The translations under genes and the position numbers were made by a program. Below are positions 30,823-40,951 of a stretch of 64,000 nt of DNA, in pieces (the first letter of the stretch is position 1; each line of letters begins with the position of its first letter). A model generated the notes under the pieces. That model ran no database searches. It saw only the letters and a list, made by a program, of their open reading frames with translations, and was not told where the DNA came from. Origin of the DNA: Bacteroidales bacterium. Its GTDB lineage: Bacteria; Bacteroidota; Bacteroidia; Bacteroidales; UBA932. The stretch spans positions 1-64,000 of the forward strand of contig JAFRXI010000037.1 in NCBI GenBank assembly GCA_017437755.1, in the 5' to 3' direction.

Positions 30823-33792
30823 ATGAACCAACTAATCAAACGAGTCGCGCTAGCACTGACAGGCATGTTGTTCTGTCTGGGTGCAGCTGCCCAGAATCCG
30901 GGGTGCGCCATCACCGTGGTGGATTCATCGGGCGAACCACTCCCGGGAGCGGCCGCCCTCATCAAGGGAACCAACACCGGCAAGGTGACTGAGGCAAACG
31001 GCGTCTGCCGTTTTGAAAGCCTGCCTTCCGATGCTGTACTGGTGGTGAGCTGCCTTGGCTTCCAGGACCAGGAGATTTCCGTAAAGGGCCGCTCAAAGGT
31101 CACCGTAACACTCGAGACATCGTCTCTTGCACTGGACGAGGTGGTTATGATAGGATACGGTTCCTCAAGGCGCAAGGACCTCTCCGGAGCCATCACCAAG
31201 GTGTCCGGCGAGACCATCAACGAATTTTCAACCCTGTCCGTGGCAAACGCACTCCAGGGCCGTGTGTCCGGTGTGCAGGTCAACGTGAACAACGGCCAGC
31301 CCGGCGCCAACGTGCAGATCCGCGTCCGCGGTACCAACTCCATCAAGGGTGACAACGAGCCGCTCTGGATCATCGACGGATTCCCCGGCGACATCAACAT
31401 GATCAACTCCTCCGACATCGCCTCCGTGGAGGTCCTCAAGGATGCATCCGCAACGGCGATTTACGGTAGCCGCGGTGCAAACGGCGTCATGATCGTCACC
31501 ACCAAGGGAGCCCGCGAGGGCGACCTCCGCGTGGAGTACAACGGAAGTGCCGGTGTCCAGAACATCACCAAGCAGCTTGAGATGGCCGACGCCTGGGAGT
31601 ACATGACCCTCCTGAACGAGAAGGCGGCCATCAACGGCAACAAGCAGATCTTCACCCAGGAAGAGATTGACAACAACCTGTATTCCACCAACTGGCAGAA
31701 CGAGATCCTCCGTCCCGCCCTTATCACCGACCATTCCCTCAATATCTCCGGCGGCAACCAGAAGATGTCCGGAGCCCTGGGACTCAGCTATTTCAAGCAG
31801 GACGGCATCGTGAAGACCAGCAGCTATGAGAGGATTTCCATCAAGACGGATGTCAAGTACAACATTTCCAAGTACTTCACCGCCAATGCGGGTATCCTTT
31901 TCTCACGTTCGAACCACGCCCAGAACGGTAGCTCCGGCGGTGCCGGTTCCAACGGAACCATCAACCGTATGCTCATAGCATCCCCGCTTGCAACCCCTCA
32001 CTGGGACGACGGAACCTGGAATGACTTCACCACCCAGCCCGAAGGCGGAATGAACCCCGTGGCCAACCTCTATGAGACCCAGAACGACTGGTATGCCAAC
32101 CGCATGATGGCGAATGCCGGCCTTATCATCCGCCCCCTGCCCGGCCTTTCAATCCAGATTACCGGCAACGCCCGTATGCGCCAGGCCCGCAAGGACTACT
32201 TCAGGAGCCTGAACTATCCGCACTCGCTGGGCGCTGCCAAGATCACCATGGGAGAGGTGCTTGACCTTACTTCCAACAATATCGTCACGTACGACAAGTT
32301 CTTTGGCAAGCACCATGTAACCCTCATGGCCGGTCTTACCTATGAGAGCTATGTCTCCAAGGACGTCAATACCGGCGATGCAAAGAATTTCATTACCGAC
32401 GTCGCCGGGACTTATGACGTGAATGCCGCCCAGGAAAAGGGTCTTCCGGAGTCGAGCTACTCAGACTGGAGGCTGCTTTCCTACCTCGGACGTATCAATT
32501 ACAACTACGACGACCGTTACATCCTCACGGTCAACTTCCGTGCTGACGGTTCCTCCCGTTACAACAAGGGCAACAAATGGGGATACTTCCCTTCGGCCGC
32601 TGCCGCATGGCGCATTTCCGAGGAGAGCTTCGTGAAGGACAACGCTCCGTGGATCTCCAACCTCAAGCTCCGCGGAGGCTACGGTATCACCGGCAGTACC
32701 GCCATCAGCCCGTACGCAACGCTCAATACCCTGGAAACCCAGAACGTGGTATTCAATAAGGATACATACGTGGCATATACCCCGGCCGACAACTATGTGG
32801 GCACACTCCGCTGGGAAAAGACGGCCCAGGCCGACGTAGGTATCGACATGGGCTTCCTCAAGAACCGCATCAGCCTCACCGTGGACGCGTATTACAAGCT
32901 GACCACCGACCTTCTCTGCGACGTTGAGATGCCCCGTTCCTCGGGATACACCAAGGCCCTCCGCAACATCGGATCGGTGAGCAACCGCGGTATCGAGGCC
33001 CAGTTGGACGCCCGTATCTTTGATTCCGCATTCAAATGGGACCTGGGAGTGAACTTCTCCCTCAACCGCAGCCGCGTGGAATCCCTGCCCGAGGGTACGG
33101 ATATTTTTGGCGCCAATGTTTCCAACACCATCATCAGCGACCAGCTGAACCTTCTCAGGGAAGGCGAGGAAATGTGTGTATTCTACGGCTACAAGGAACT
33201 GGGATACAACGACAAGGGCCGCATCGTGTACGACGACATGCTTGACGGCAAGGAGGGGCTTTCCGCAACGGACAAGACCATTATCGGCAACCCCAATCCC
33301 CGTTTCCTGCTGAATTTCAACACCACCTTCTACTGGAAGGGGATCAGCCTCAGCGCATTCTTCCAGGGCTCCTTCGGGAACGATATCTACGCCCTCACCC
33401 TGGGCCAGATAGCCTACCAGTACGGTTACAACGGAAACTTCCTCAAGGACCTCGTTGGAAATTACTGGACACCCGAAAACCCTTATGCAAAGTATCCCAA
33501 CCTCCTTCAGGACCAGTCGTTCAAGATGTCGGACCGCTTTGTGTATGACGGTTCCTACCTCAGGCTCAAGAACCTTGAGCTGGGGTATGACATCCCCGTC
33601 TCCAAGGTAAGGTGGATCCGCAAGGCGCATGTCTATGTCAGCGGACAGAACCTCTACACCTTCACGAAGTATCCTCTCTGGGACCCTGACGTGAATGCCT
33701 ACGGAGGCGGTTCTTCCCTCCGTCAGGGCGTGGATGACAGCTGTTATCCCCTTGCCCGTACCTTCACCCTTGGCTGCCGTCTCATTTTCTAA
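30823..33792 (+). CDS. SusC/RagA-type TonB-dependent outer-membrane transporter
   Basis: The protein has 989 residues. A signal peptide (to AAAQ, residue 24) is followed by a carboxypeptidase-regulatory-like domain (28-105: VVDSSGEPLPGAAALIKGTNTG) and the SusC-type TonB box region around LDEVVMIGYG. The plug domain follows, with VSGVQVNVNNGQPGANVQIRVRG, then DIASVEVLKDASATAIYGSRGANG. A 22-strand barrel ends in the aromatic TFTLGCRLIF. SusC proteins pair with a SusD lid to import oligosaccharides (or peptides) using TonB energy. The SusD gene starts 11 bases after the stop. No N-terminal STN/anti-sigma signalling extension is present, so an ECF sigma system is not implied, in line with the adjacent IclR gene. 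Confidence 0.95.
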   Translation: MNQLIKRVALALTGMLFCLGAAAQNPGCAITVVDSSGEPLPGAAALIKGTNTGKVTEANGVCRFESLPSDAVLVVSCLGFQDQEISVKGRSKVTVTLETSSLALDEVVMIGYGSSRRKDLSGAITKVSGETINEFSTLSVANALQGRVSGVQVNVNNGQPGANVQIRVRGTNSIKGDNEPLWIIDGFPGDINMINSSDIASVEVLKDASATAIYGSRGANGVMIVTTKGAREGDLRVEYNGSAGVQNITKQLEMADAWEYMTLLNEKAAINGNKQIFTQEEIDNNLYSTNWQNEILRPALITDHSLNISGGNQKMSGALGLSYFKQDGIVKTSSYERISIKTDVKYNISKYFTANAGILFSRSNHAQNGSSGGAGSNGTINRMLIASPLATPHWDDGTWNDFTTQPEGGMNPVANLYETQNDWYANRMMANAGLIIRPLPGLSIQITGNARMRQARKDYFRSLNYPHSLGAAKITMGEVLDLTSNNIVTYDKFFGKHHVTLMAGLTYESYVSKDVNTGDAKNFITDVAGTYDVNAAQEKGLPESSYSDWRLLSYLGRINYNYDDRYILTVNFRADGSSRYNKGNKWGYFPSAAAAWRISEESFVKDNAPWISNLKLRGGYGITGSTAISPYATLNTLETQNVVFNKDTYVAYTPADNYVGTLRWEKTAQADVGIDMGFLKNRISLTVDAYYKLTTDLLCDVEMPRSSGYTKALRNIGSVSNRGIEAQLDARIFDSAFKWDLGVNFSLNRSRVESLPEGTDIFGANVSNTIISDQLNLLREGEEMCVFYGYKELGYNDKGRIVYDDMLDGKEGLSATDKTIIGNPNPRFLLNFNTTFYWKGISLSAFFQGSFGNDIYALTLGQIAYQYGYNGNFLKDLVGNYWTPENPYAKYPNLLQDQSFKMSDRFVYDGSYLRLKNLELGYDIPVSKVRWIRKAHVYVSGQNLYTFTKYPLWDPDVNAYGGGSSLRQGVDDSCYPLARTFTLGCRLIF

Positions 33793-33803
33793 GGAATACA
33801 GAT

Positions 33804-35282
33804 ATGAAAAAGATATTCAACATAGTATCCGTGCTCTTTGGAGCCATGCTGCTCCTGTCTTCCTGCAGCGAGGATATGAAAATCCTTCAGGAGCACCCCA
33901 AGAAGGCCGGTGCCGAGTCGTTCATGACAAATTACGAGTCTGCCCAGGCCGAAATCAACGCTATCTACCACCAGATGCACCGTCTGGAGGCCTACGGACG
34001 TTACCTGATTGTCCTTACCGAGGGTCTTTCCGACTATTGCTGGGGCCGCGGCAACTATGCTTCTTCGTATGAGACCGGCCTGACTTCCGGCGGTCAGGGC
34101 TTCTCCAGGGATGCCTGGGCCGTACAGTACCGCTGCGTGCGTTTTGCCAACAGTTTCATGCGCCAGATAGGCAATGCCACCCTTACCAAGAAGGAATACG
34201 GCGAACTTACCGGAGAGATCCGCTTCCTCCGCGCCCTTGCCTATTCCCAGCTGGTGAAATACTACGGCGGCGTGCCGTTCTTCACCGAGGACAACATGGA
34301 CGACTTCAACAAGCCGCGTACCCCGGCGGATGAGATCTGGCAGTACATCGAGGACGAGTGCAAGTATGCATACGACAACCTTCCCGCCGCCGTTTCACAG
34401 GTGGGACGTCCGACCAAGTATGCAGCCGCAATGCTCAGGGGCGAGGCCGCCCTTTACCTGAAGCATTACTCCGTTGCCCAGGAGGCGTTTGAGTCGGTCA
34501 TTTCCTCCAAGCGCTATTCCCTGGTGAGCGTGAAGAAGGCCGACGACTTCATCAAGGTCTACGGTCCCGACGTGGTCACCACTTCCGAAGAGATTTTCTA
34601 CATCAAGTACAACCGTGACAGGGCCGACGAGTTCTTCTGGATGTACCTCTGCTCACCAAATCCCGTACGTGATACTGGTGCCCTGGGAATATACACCGAC
34701 CTTGTCAGGAACAAAGTGATTGCAGGCTGGGACCCCAATGACTTCCGTTTCCAGTGGGATCTTTATCGCCAGACCCAGAACGGAACCCTCAACGGCCTTA
34801 CCGACAACGGAATGATCTGCTTCAAGTACCGTGATCCCGAGTCTACCGGTTCCACCTCCGCAATCGACAATCCCCTGTACCGTTATGCCGACGCCCTCCT
34901 ATATGCGGCCGAGGCCCGTGCCAAGGCGCTGGGCGCTCCTGACGCAACGGCCCTGAATTATGTGAACATGGTACGCCGCCGCGCATACGGTTTCAGCACC
35001 GGTTCGGCCTCGTCGGTGGATTACTTGCTTGCCGACAACTCCACCATCGATGCGTTCATGGAGACCGTCCTGAAGGAAAGGGCGTATGAGACCTGCTTCG
35101 AGGGCAAGCGCTACGCCGACCTCAAGAGGCTCGGAAAGCTTGCCGAATACGCCGTGAAGGCCGGAAAGGTGGAATCCGAATCCGACGTGAAAGATGCCGC
35201 CTACTGGTGGCCCATCCCTACCAACGAGTACAACTACAACACCGCCCTCGATCCCACGGTGGACCAGAATCCCGGTTATTGA
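33804..35282 (+). CDS. SusD/RagB-type surface nutrient-binding lipoprotein
   Basis: The product (492 residues) has a lipobox at LLLSSCSED. The helical SusD fold is visible as TPR-like segments: FMTNYESAQAEINAIYHQMHRLEAYGRY, GEIRFLRALAYSQLVKYYGGVPFF, and TKYAAAMLRGEAALYLKHYSVAQEAFESVI. The C-terminal RagB/SusD signature is LKERAYETCFEGKRYADLKRLGK. It ends WWPIPTNEYNYNTALDPTVDQNPGY, the usual family ending. SusD proteins form the lid over the SusC barrel at the outer face of the outer membrane and bind the incoming oligomer. Its pairing with the preceding SusC gene (11-base gap) is standard. The ligand is unknown; the operon's GH43 enzyme suggests an arabinose- or xylose-containing glycan. Confidence 0.95.
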   Translation: MKKIFNIVSVLFGAMLLLSSCSEDMKILQEHPKKAGAESFMTNYESAQAEINAIYHQMHRLEAYGRYLIVLTEGLSDYCWGRGNYASSYETGLTSGGQGFSRDAWAVQYRCVRFANSFMRQIGNATLTKKEYGELTGEIRFLRALAYSQLVKYYGGVPFFTEDNMDDFNKPRTPADEIWQYIEDECKYAYDNLPAAVSQVGRPTKYAAAMLRGEAALYLKHYSVAQEAFESVISSKRYSLVSVKKADDFIKVYGPDVVTTSEEIFYIKYNRDRADEFFWMYLCSPNPVRDTGALGIYTDLVRNKVIAGWDPNDFRFQWDLYRQTQNGTLNGLTDNGMICFKYRDPESTGSTSAIDNPLYRYADALLYAAEARAKALGAPDATALNYVNMVRRRAYGFSTGSASSVDYLLADNSTIDAFMETVLKERAYETCFEGKRYADLKRLGKLAEYAVKAGKVESESDVKDAAYWWPIPTNEYNYNTALDPTVDQNPGY

Positions 35283-35297
35283 TAAAAGGAATCTGTT

Positions 35298-36899
35298 ATG
35301 AAAAAGAATATCTACATACTCATGATAATGGCTGCGGTCGCGTCGCTTGTGGCCGGCTGCATGCCCCCTTCGGCCGATGAGCATCCCAACAAGAAGCCTG
35401 TCCCCGAGGAGCCCGAATTCATCCCTGCCGACGTGGATTTTGGTGAATATGGCGGAGTGAAGTTCCCGGTTGCGGACTATCAGCGCAGGGAGCTCAAACT
35501 GATGGGAGCTACCATCAGTGCCAATAACGGCGAGAAGGTGGCGGCTTTCTACAGCGTGGCCCCCGACGGAAGCGTTGCGGCCATGAAAAAGGAAGGGGAC
35601 AGCAAGGCTTCCATAACATGGACCGGCGGTTTTGACATCAACAAGACCGTGGCCGATGCGGTGGGAATAGTCTTCTATGTTCCCGCCGGAACCTACAGCA
35701 AGGGCCTTACCGTGGAGTTCACCGACTCCGACGGCCGTATCCTCTCCGTGGACAGGACCGGTGAAATAGTTGTGGAAGCCGGTGAGGAAGCGATAGTCGA
35801 GCTTCCCGTGGCACCTGTCACCATCTACTACGGAAAGGCCAACTGCTATCGTACCGATGCTGCGGGCGATGTGAAGATAGACATCACTCCGTACTACAGC
35901 ATGGCTCCCGACCTTGCATACGAGAACAAACCCGCCGTTGACAAGGAAGGCAAGCCCGTGGCTCCTGCCACTTCCGCTTCCGTGGTATGGCAGCTGACCG
36001 GTACCGGAATCGAGGGGGATGTCCTCTCCGGCAACCCCACCGTTTCCGGGAATGTGCTGACCGTGCCTGTTTCAGGCAAGCTTGGGAATGCAGTGGTGGC
36101 CATAGAGAATAGCGGTACCGTCCTTTGGTCCTACCATATCTGGGTCGGCCCGGCCAATGATGTCCAGTATAACATGGAGCTGGATGTGGAGACCGGCTAC
36201 GGTGCAGGAATGGGCCAGTACAAGATGCTCGACCGCAACCTGGGTGCAACCTCCATCGAGCCCAGGGACCAGGACAGCTACGGCTGCTTCTATCAGTGGG
36301 GCCGCAAGGATCCTTTCAAGAGGCTCCACAACCTGGCCCGTCCCGCAGGCAGCCCCTATTCAACCGATTACGAGTCGGGTGTGGACTATGTGGATACCGG
36401 TGAGACTACGGGTACCATCTGGTATGCCATCAAGAACCCTGGAACAAAGATCCAGTCTGCAAACGACTGGCATTTCGGCACCAGGAACAACCTGCTCTGG
36501 GGTAATCCCACGGTTCCCACCCCTTCTTCTGCATTATATACGATGAAGGAAACGGGCGTGAAGACTCCTTACGATCCCTGCCCTGAAGGATACAGGGTCC
36601 CCGACTACCGGTACATGAACATGAAGTTCACCAGCGTGGATGAATGCAACGCCAATTACGGCCATCTTTTCTCCACAGGAGTAGAGGGTGTTACAACCTA
36701 TTATCCTACAGGCGGTTACATAGAAAAGAACCCGGAAAAGCATTGGGTGATGTACCTGGAGTACCGCGGATATTACTGGACCACCATCCCTGGAGGTACC
36801 GGAGCTTACTCCAGGCTGGTCAATAACAATGCCAGTTCCAAGGGCTCCGGTATGGACCGTAGCTGCGCCTGCTCGGTACGCTGCCTGAAAGTTGAGTAG
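35298..36899 (+). CDS. Surface lipoprotein with C-terminal fimbrillin/FISUMP-like domain
   Basis: The protein (533 residues) has a lipobox at VAGCMPP and sits where SusE/SusF-like glycan-binding lipoproteins are normally encoded, 15 bases after SusD. The N-terminal 150 residues form a beta-rich module (KFPVADYQRRELKLMGATIS). A middle Ig-like part (VTIYYGKANCYRTDAAGDVKID) leads to a C-terminal domain starting about residue 295. Its signatures, MLDRNLGATSIEPRDQDSYG, CFYQWGRKDPFKRL, PYDPCPEGYRVPDYRYMNM and GSGMDRSCACSVRCLKVE, are those of the Fibrobacter major paralogous / fimbrillin C-terminal type of surface domain. Two Cys in the last segment may form a disulfide. A role in binding substrate at the surface is inferred from position, not from motif. 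Confidence 0.7.
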   Translation: MKKNIYILMIMAAVASLVAGCMPPSADEHPNKKPVPEEPEFIPADVDFGEYGGVKFPVADYQRRELKLMGATISANNGEKVAAFYSVAPDGSVAAMKKEGDSKASITWTGGFDINKTVADAVGIVFYVPAGTYSKGLTVEFTDSDGRILSVDRTGEIVVEAGEEAIVELPVAPVTIYYGKANCYRTDAAGDVKIDITPYYSMAPDLAYENKPAVDKEGKPVAPATSASVVWQLTGTGIEGDVLSGNPTVSGNVLTVPVSGKLGNAVVAIENSGTVLWSYHIWVGPANDVQYNMELDVETGYGAGMGQYKMLDRNLGATSIEPRDQDSYGCFYQWGRKDPFKRLHNLARPAGSPYSTDYESGVDYVDTGETTGTIWYAIKNPGTKIQSANDWHFGTRNNLLWGNPTVPTPSSALYTMKETGVKTPYDPCPEGYRVPDYRYMNMKFTSVDECNANYGHLFSTGVEGVTTYYPTGGYIEKNPEKHWVMYLEYRGYYWTTIPGGTGAYSRLVNNNASSKGSGMDRSCACSVRCLKVE

Positions 36900-36905
36900 T
36901 TTTTG

Positions 36906-38201
36906 ATGAGACTGGATCTGATTACGGCCGTAATTGCCGCCGGATTGTTCATCTGCTGTTCGCAGGAAGAGCACAGGCTGGGTCCCGTGACCCGGCCTGA
37001 CACTCCTGCGGTGCCGCCCGGGGGAGGTGGCGGGAAGACAGCCGAGGCAACGCTTGACGGGACCCTGCTGCGCACTTCCGCAGCCGACCCCAGCATCGCT
37101 TATTGCAACGGCGTATTCTACATGACCATGACCGGGTCGTCGAATATCGCCATGGTAAGCGACAAGGACCTGTCCAAGCTCACCACGGCCGCCCATTCCA
37201 ACAGTTCAAACCTGATCTACAAGAGCGCCTCCGATCCGTCGGTAGAGGAGATTTTCGGGTCGGGGGCCAAGATAAACGGTACCTGGTCGCCTGAAATCCA
37301 TTTTTTCTCCGAGGAGGACTGCCCGGGTAATTCGGGCTGGTACATAGTTTTCGCCCTGAGGATGGACGACGGGAATGGAAACGGCGAGAAAAGTGCGGCA
37401 TACATACGTCCGGTGGTGCTCAAGTCCCTGAGCGGCACCCCCGCCGGCCCTTACGGCGATCCCGTGACGGGCAGGGAGGGCAAGACCCGCCGCTTCCTGG
37501 ACGCCAACGGCGACCCGTTCACTGCCTGGGCCATAGGGGTGAGTTTCCTGAGGATCCCAACCGGGAAGTACAAGGGCATCTATGCCACCTGGGTTGACGA
37601 GGTGGGCCGCGGCGAGGGATATGGCAAGTTCTATCAGCGGATCAGGATAGCAAAGTTTTCAAAGCCATGGCAGATAGCCTCCGAGGCCTCCACCATTACC
37701 ACGCCCACGCAGGCCTGGGAGCAGAAGGGCGCTTCCTCCACACTTCCCATGGTGGTGGAGGGCGGAACGGCCGTCTACGGCGATCACGGCGAGATTTTCC
37801 TGACCTACTGCGGCAGCGGCTACTGGTCGGACTACGGCCAGGGACAGCTTACCCTGAAGAGGGTGGGGGATGACTATGCCGATCCGCTGAAGGAGGATTC
37901 TTGGGTGAAATATTCCAAGAATCCGATATTCTCTTCGGTCAAGTCCTCCGACCTCAGGGGAGCGGGACACGTGTTCTTCTTTACCGACGCCGCCGGAAAA
38001 CGGTTCTTCTGCTATCATGCCTATCCCTATGTCGGTGGGGTGAAGCAGAACAGCCGTAACGCTTACATCGAGCCTTATACCATCGACTACGACGACAAAA
38101 GCGATACCGCTCCGCAGGGGGTCATCAAGTTCGGCCTCCTCGGTACCGGCGTCACCGCTCCCGTGGATTCCAGGATAACCTGGAACAAGGCGGTCAACTA
38201 G
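36906..38201 (+). CDS. Glycoside hydrolase family 43-like lipoprotein
   Basis: From the ATG at 36906 the product is 431 residues with a lipobox (FICCSQ) and a Pro/Gly-rich tether. A five-bladed propeller follows with the GH43 landmarks. The general base is Asp61 in SAADPSIAYCNGVFYMT, the family's second-blade motif is GTWSPEIHFF, and the likely general acid is Glu285 in PMVVEGGTAVYGDHG. Near the end, GAGHVFFFTDAAGKRFFCYHAY carries the conserved active-site His. GH43 enzymes are inverting arabinofuranosidases, xylosidases, arabinanases or galactosidases. An in-frame TTG one codon earlier is less likely as start. It is the last gene of the SusC operon, and its 3' end overlaps the convergent permease gene by 8 bases. 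Confidence 0.88.
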   Translation: MRLDLITAVIAAGLFICCSQEEHRLGPVTRPDTPAVPPGGGGGKTAEATLDGTLLRTSAADPSIAYCNGVFYMTMTGSSNIAMVSDKDLSKLTTAAHSNSSNLIYKSASDPSVEEIFGSGAKINGTWSPEIHFFSEEDCPGNSGWYIVFALRMDDGNGNGEKSAAYIRPVVLKSLSGTPAGPYGDPVTGREGKTRRFLDANGDPFTAWAIGVSFLRIPTGKYKGIYATWVDEVGRGEGYGKFYQRIRIAKFSKPWQIASEASTITTPTQAWEQKGASSTLPMVVEGGTAVYGDHGEIFLTYCGSGYWSDYGQGQLTLKRVGDDYADPLKEDSWVKYSKNPIFSSVKSSDLRGAGHVFFFTDAAGKRFFCYHAYPYVGGVKQNSRNAYIEPYTIDYDDKSDTAPQGVIKFGLLGTGVTAPVDSRITWNKAVN

Positions 38202-39006
38202 TCTCGGCGGTCTTTGGGGATCCCTTGATGAAGATCAGCGCCATCAGCGGAAGGGCCAGGATGGCCATGGTTGCGCTGATGGGCAGGTAAATTCCGAAAT
38301 TCACATACTTTACTACCAGGAAGGTGACCAGCAGAAGCCCGGTACCCATGGCACTGGAAATCATATAGTGCTTGCGGATATCGGTGCTTTTGCATATCAG
38401 GCGGCTCAGGTTGGGGACTCCCAGGGATATGAAACCTATGGGACCGCACATGCTTACCGAACTGGTTACCAGGCACATGATTGCCAGCAGCAGGAGAGCC
38501 TTGCCCAGGTTGGGAATCTCGGTTTCACCCCTGAAATGCCGCGTGAGCGTCCCTGCTTTCCAGATGGCCGCGGCCAGCCCCACAGCGAACAGCGACAGCG
38601 AGAAGATGATGTCGCCGGTTTTAACCCCCTCCAGGCGGAAATTTGCGGCTCCCCACAGGTAGTACTGCTTGAGCAGGTCTCCGGTGGGGGCGTTCGTGAC
38701 CACTATGGTCCCGAGCGACCCGATGAATGTCCCGAACAGGATTCCGAAGGTGATGAGCTGCTGGGTGTTGACTTTCAGGGTGACCAGGAAGCATACCAGG
38801 GTGCAGATGAGCGTGCATATGAAACTCCCTACAGTCAGGGAGCACCATCCGCTCATGGTGGCTGCCGCCGCCCCCAGGCAGGCCGCGCTGCCAAGGCCCA
38901 GCGAGTACACGTCGCCCAGCTGGTTTCGCCAGAGATACTGCATCTGGATGCCTCCCACGGGGAGGGCTATCCCGGAAATCAAGACATAAAGGAGACTGAA
39001 GAACAT
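38194..39006 (-). CDS. Short FecCD/BtuC-family ABC transporter permease
   Basis: The protein has 270 residues and about eight hydrophobic segments. FecCD signatures include GSAACLGAAAAT, an LWGAANFRLEG equivalent of the usual W-x-x-G-S/A loop, and GPIGFISLGVPNLSRLI, the family's cytoplasmic coupling motif. BtuC/FecC proteins form the membrane channel of B12, haem or siderophore ABC importers. The family is usually 320-340 residues; here the first helix and the R-L-P-R segment are missing. An in-frame TGA lies about 10 codons upstream, within the btuB end, so no hidden extension exists. It starts 5 bases after btuB under the same riboswitch, which points to B12. No ATPase or binding-protein gene accompanies it here. 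Confidence 0.82.
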   Translation of the reverse strand: MFFSLLYVLISGIALPVGGIQMQYLWRNQLGDVYSLGLGSAACLGAAAATMSGWCSLTVGSFICTLICTLVCFLVTLKVNTQQLITFGILFGTFIGSLGTIVVTNAPTGDLLKQYYLWGAANFRLEGVKTGDIIFSLSLFAVGLAAAIWKAGTLTRHFRGETEIPNLGKALLLLAIMCLVTSSVSMCGPIGFISLGVPNLSRLICKSTDIRKHYMISSAMGTGLLLVTFLVVKYVNFGIYLPISATMAILALPLMALIFIKGSPKTAETS

Positions 39007-39010
39007 AGGT

Positions 39011-40951
39011 TTACCAGTTATATTCCAGGGAAAGCATCACGCTGGTTCCGGGCATGGGGTACCCCTGGACGATTTGATATTGACGGTTGAATATATTGCC
39101 TATAGCCACCTCCGCGACCAGGTGCTTCAGGTGGATGCTCACGGAGGCATCGCTGACGGTCCACGGTTTTATGCAGTAATCGGGGATGTTGGCGGTTCTG
39201 GACCAGCGTACGCCCGTGAATGTGCTGGACCAGCTGAAACACAGCACTTTCCATCTGGCTTCCAGTTCCACTCCGCCGCTGTGGCGGGGGATGTAGGGAC
39301 TCTGGTTCCCGTAGGTCAGGCCGTCGGGATCGCTGTGGTCGAGGGCCAGCTGGAAAGTATACCGGCCCACTGCCGTGAGGTTCACGCTTCCAACCTTCAG
39401 GGAGCCGCCGGCCTTGGCATCCAGTCCGGTTATGTCCACGGTCCCGATATTGAGCATGGTCCACCGGAACTGCGATGCGGTGGGAAGAGCCACTATCTTG
39501 TCGCTCACGCGGTTATAGTAGGGCGATATCCGGATTTCCCAGCCCTTGAACGACGCCCTGATATCGGCGCCGAACTGCAGGGCCGATTCCGGGACCAGAC
39601 TGGAATTCCCAATCCGGGTGTAATACAGGTCGTTGAAGGAGGGAAGCCGGTAGGAACGCTTGGCGTAGGCGTCGGCCTCGAGCCATTCAAGCGGCTTGTA
39701 GAACAGGCTCACCGACGGTATCCACGAGTCCCTGTAGGTGTTCCGGCGGGACCAGCCCCCGGCGTCGGGATTCTTGAAACGGTCCCAGGCACCGGTGTAG
39801 GCCAGATGCGCCGCCGCCCGGAACTTTTCACAGGCGAACCTAGCGGCCAGCACCCCGGTGAAGGAAGTCCTTCGCGGCGTGACGAAGTATCCTGCGTCCG
39901 AGGCCAGGGAATTGTGCTGTATGTCACAGCTCAGGTCCACCGACCAGGAACCGGCCGGGATGTACGAATGGGCGAGGGACAGGTAACCCGACTGCTGGCG
40001 GTAGTGCACGTCATAGGGCATTGCCATGGGATTCTTCTCCGCATGGGTGTTGTAATGAGTGTAATTATTTGAGTATTTGAATTTTACGGAGGTGGCAAAG
40101 CGTGGATGCCATTCCTGGTTCCAGCCTCCCTGAAGGAACATGTCCTGGTCGGCCTGGCGCTCGGCGCTGAACGGGAACCCCGTCGCCCTCCTGATAACCG
40201 GCCCGGGAAATCCGCGTTCGGAGCCGTAACCATACAGCCTCAGGCGCCAGTCGCCGCCCCTTGTCCGCCCGAACAGCCGGGCCTCCGCCCGGAGGCTCCG
40301 GATATCGCCGTTCTCCCTGACGAGGGTGGTGTCGAAGAACCTGTAGCGGTATCGCCCGCCGCTCAGCATGAACTCCGCCGAGGTGCTGAGTATCACGGGC
40401 CCCAGCCTCTTGTCCCAGCCGACGGACGGGTTTATGGTCCCGAACGACCCGCCCCTCACCCGGACCCTTCCGGCACAGCCGTCCGGGAGCTCCGGAACGG
40501 ATGAATCCAGATGTATGGCCGTCCCGGAGGCATATTCCTTGGCAGTCTGGAGCCGCCTGGACTTCTGTCCGTTGAAAAGGGACACCCTGCCTATGCCGTC
40601 GGTGGAGAAGCGGCCCAGGTCCACCTGCATGTTCTGGGCGTTGTCCACCTGGATGCCGTCCAGGAAGATGCCCGTGTGTTCGCTGCCCAGGCTCCTGACG
40701 TTCACGGTCTTGAGTCCGCCCACTCCGCCGTAGTCCTTGAGCTGGACTCCGGTGAAGCGCCGTATGACGTCCGATACCCTGGCCGGCGCAGTCACCCCGC
40801 CTCCAAGGTAAACCTCTTCCGCAGCCCTTACCACCGGGCGGTATTTGACGGAGAATACGGCCGACGCCTCCAGGGTGTCCGCTTCCTGGGCCACAGGGCT
40901 CCCTGAGACGGACACTATCAGGCTGATGACGGCTATGCTAATAGATTGCAA
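39011..40951 (-). CDS. btuB: BtuB-type TonB-dependent vitamin B12 receptor
   Basis: This 646-residue outer-membrane receptor has a signal region, a short TonB-box-like stretch, and a plug domain: RVSDVIRRFTGVQLKDYGGVGGLKTVNVRSLGSEHTGIFLDG and VDNAQNMQVDLGRFSTDGIGRVSLFNG. It ends in a barrel whose last residues are SVMLSLEYNW. Its length (BtuB of E. coli is 594 mature residues) and lack of a SusC-type regulatory domain set it apart from the two SusC proteins in this window. The cobalamin riboswitch upstream and the adjacent btuG make B12 or a related corrinoid the likely ligand. The start overlaps the btuG stop by 14 bases, so the two surface components are translationally coupled. Confidence 0.88.
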   Translation of the reverse strand: MQSISIAVISLIVSVSGSPVAQEADTLEASAVFSVKYRPVVRAAEEVYLGGGVTAPARVSDVIRRFTGVQLKDYGGVGGLKTVNVRSLGSEHTGIFLDGIQVDNAQNMQVDLGRFSTDGIGRVSLFNGQKSRRLQTAKEYASGTAIHLDSSVPELPDGCAGRVRVRGGSFGTINPSVGWDKRLGPVILSTSAEFMLSGGRYRYRFFDTTLVRENGDIRSLRAEARLFGRTRGGDWRLRLYGYGSERGFPGPVIRRATGFPFSAERQADQDMFLQGGWNQEWHPRFATSVKFKYSNNYTHYNTHAEKNPMAMPYDVHYRQQSGYLSLAHSYIPAGSWSVDLSCDIQHNSLASDAGYFVTPRRTSFTGVLAARFACEKFRAAAHLAYTGAWDRFKNPDAGGWSRRNTYRDSWIPSVSLFYKPLEWLEADAYAKRSYRLPSFNDLYYTRIGNSSLVPESALQFGADIRASFKGWEIRISPYYNRVSDKIVALPTASQFRWTMLNIGTVDITGLDAKAGGSLKVGSVNLTAVGRYTFQLALDHSDPDGLTYGNQSPYIPRHSGGVELEARWKVLCFSWSSTFTGVRWSRTANIPDYCIKPWTVSDASVSIHLKHLVAEVAIGNIFNRQYQIVQGYPMPGTSVMLSLEYNW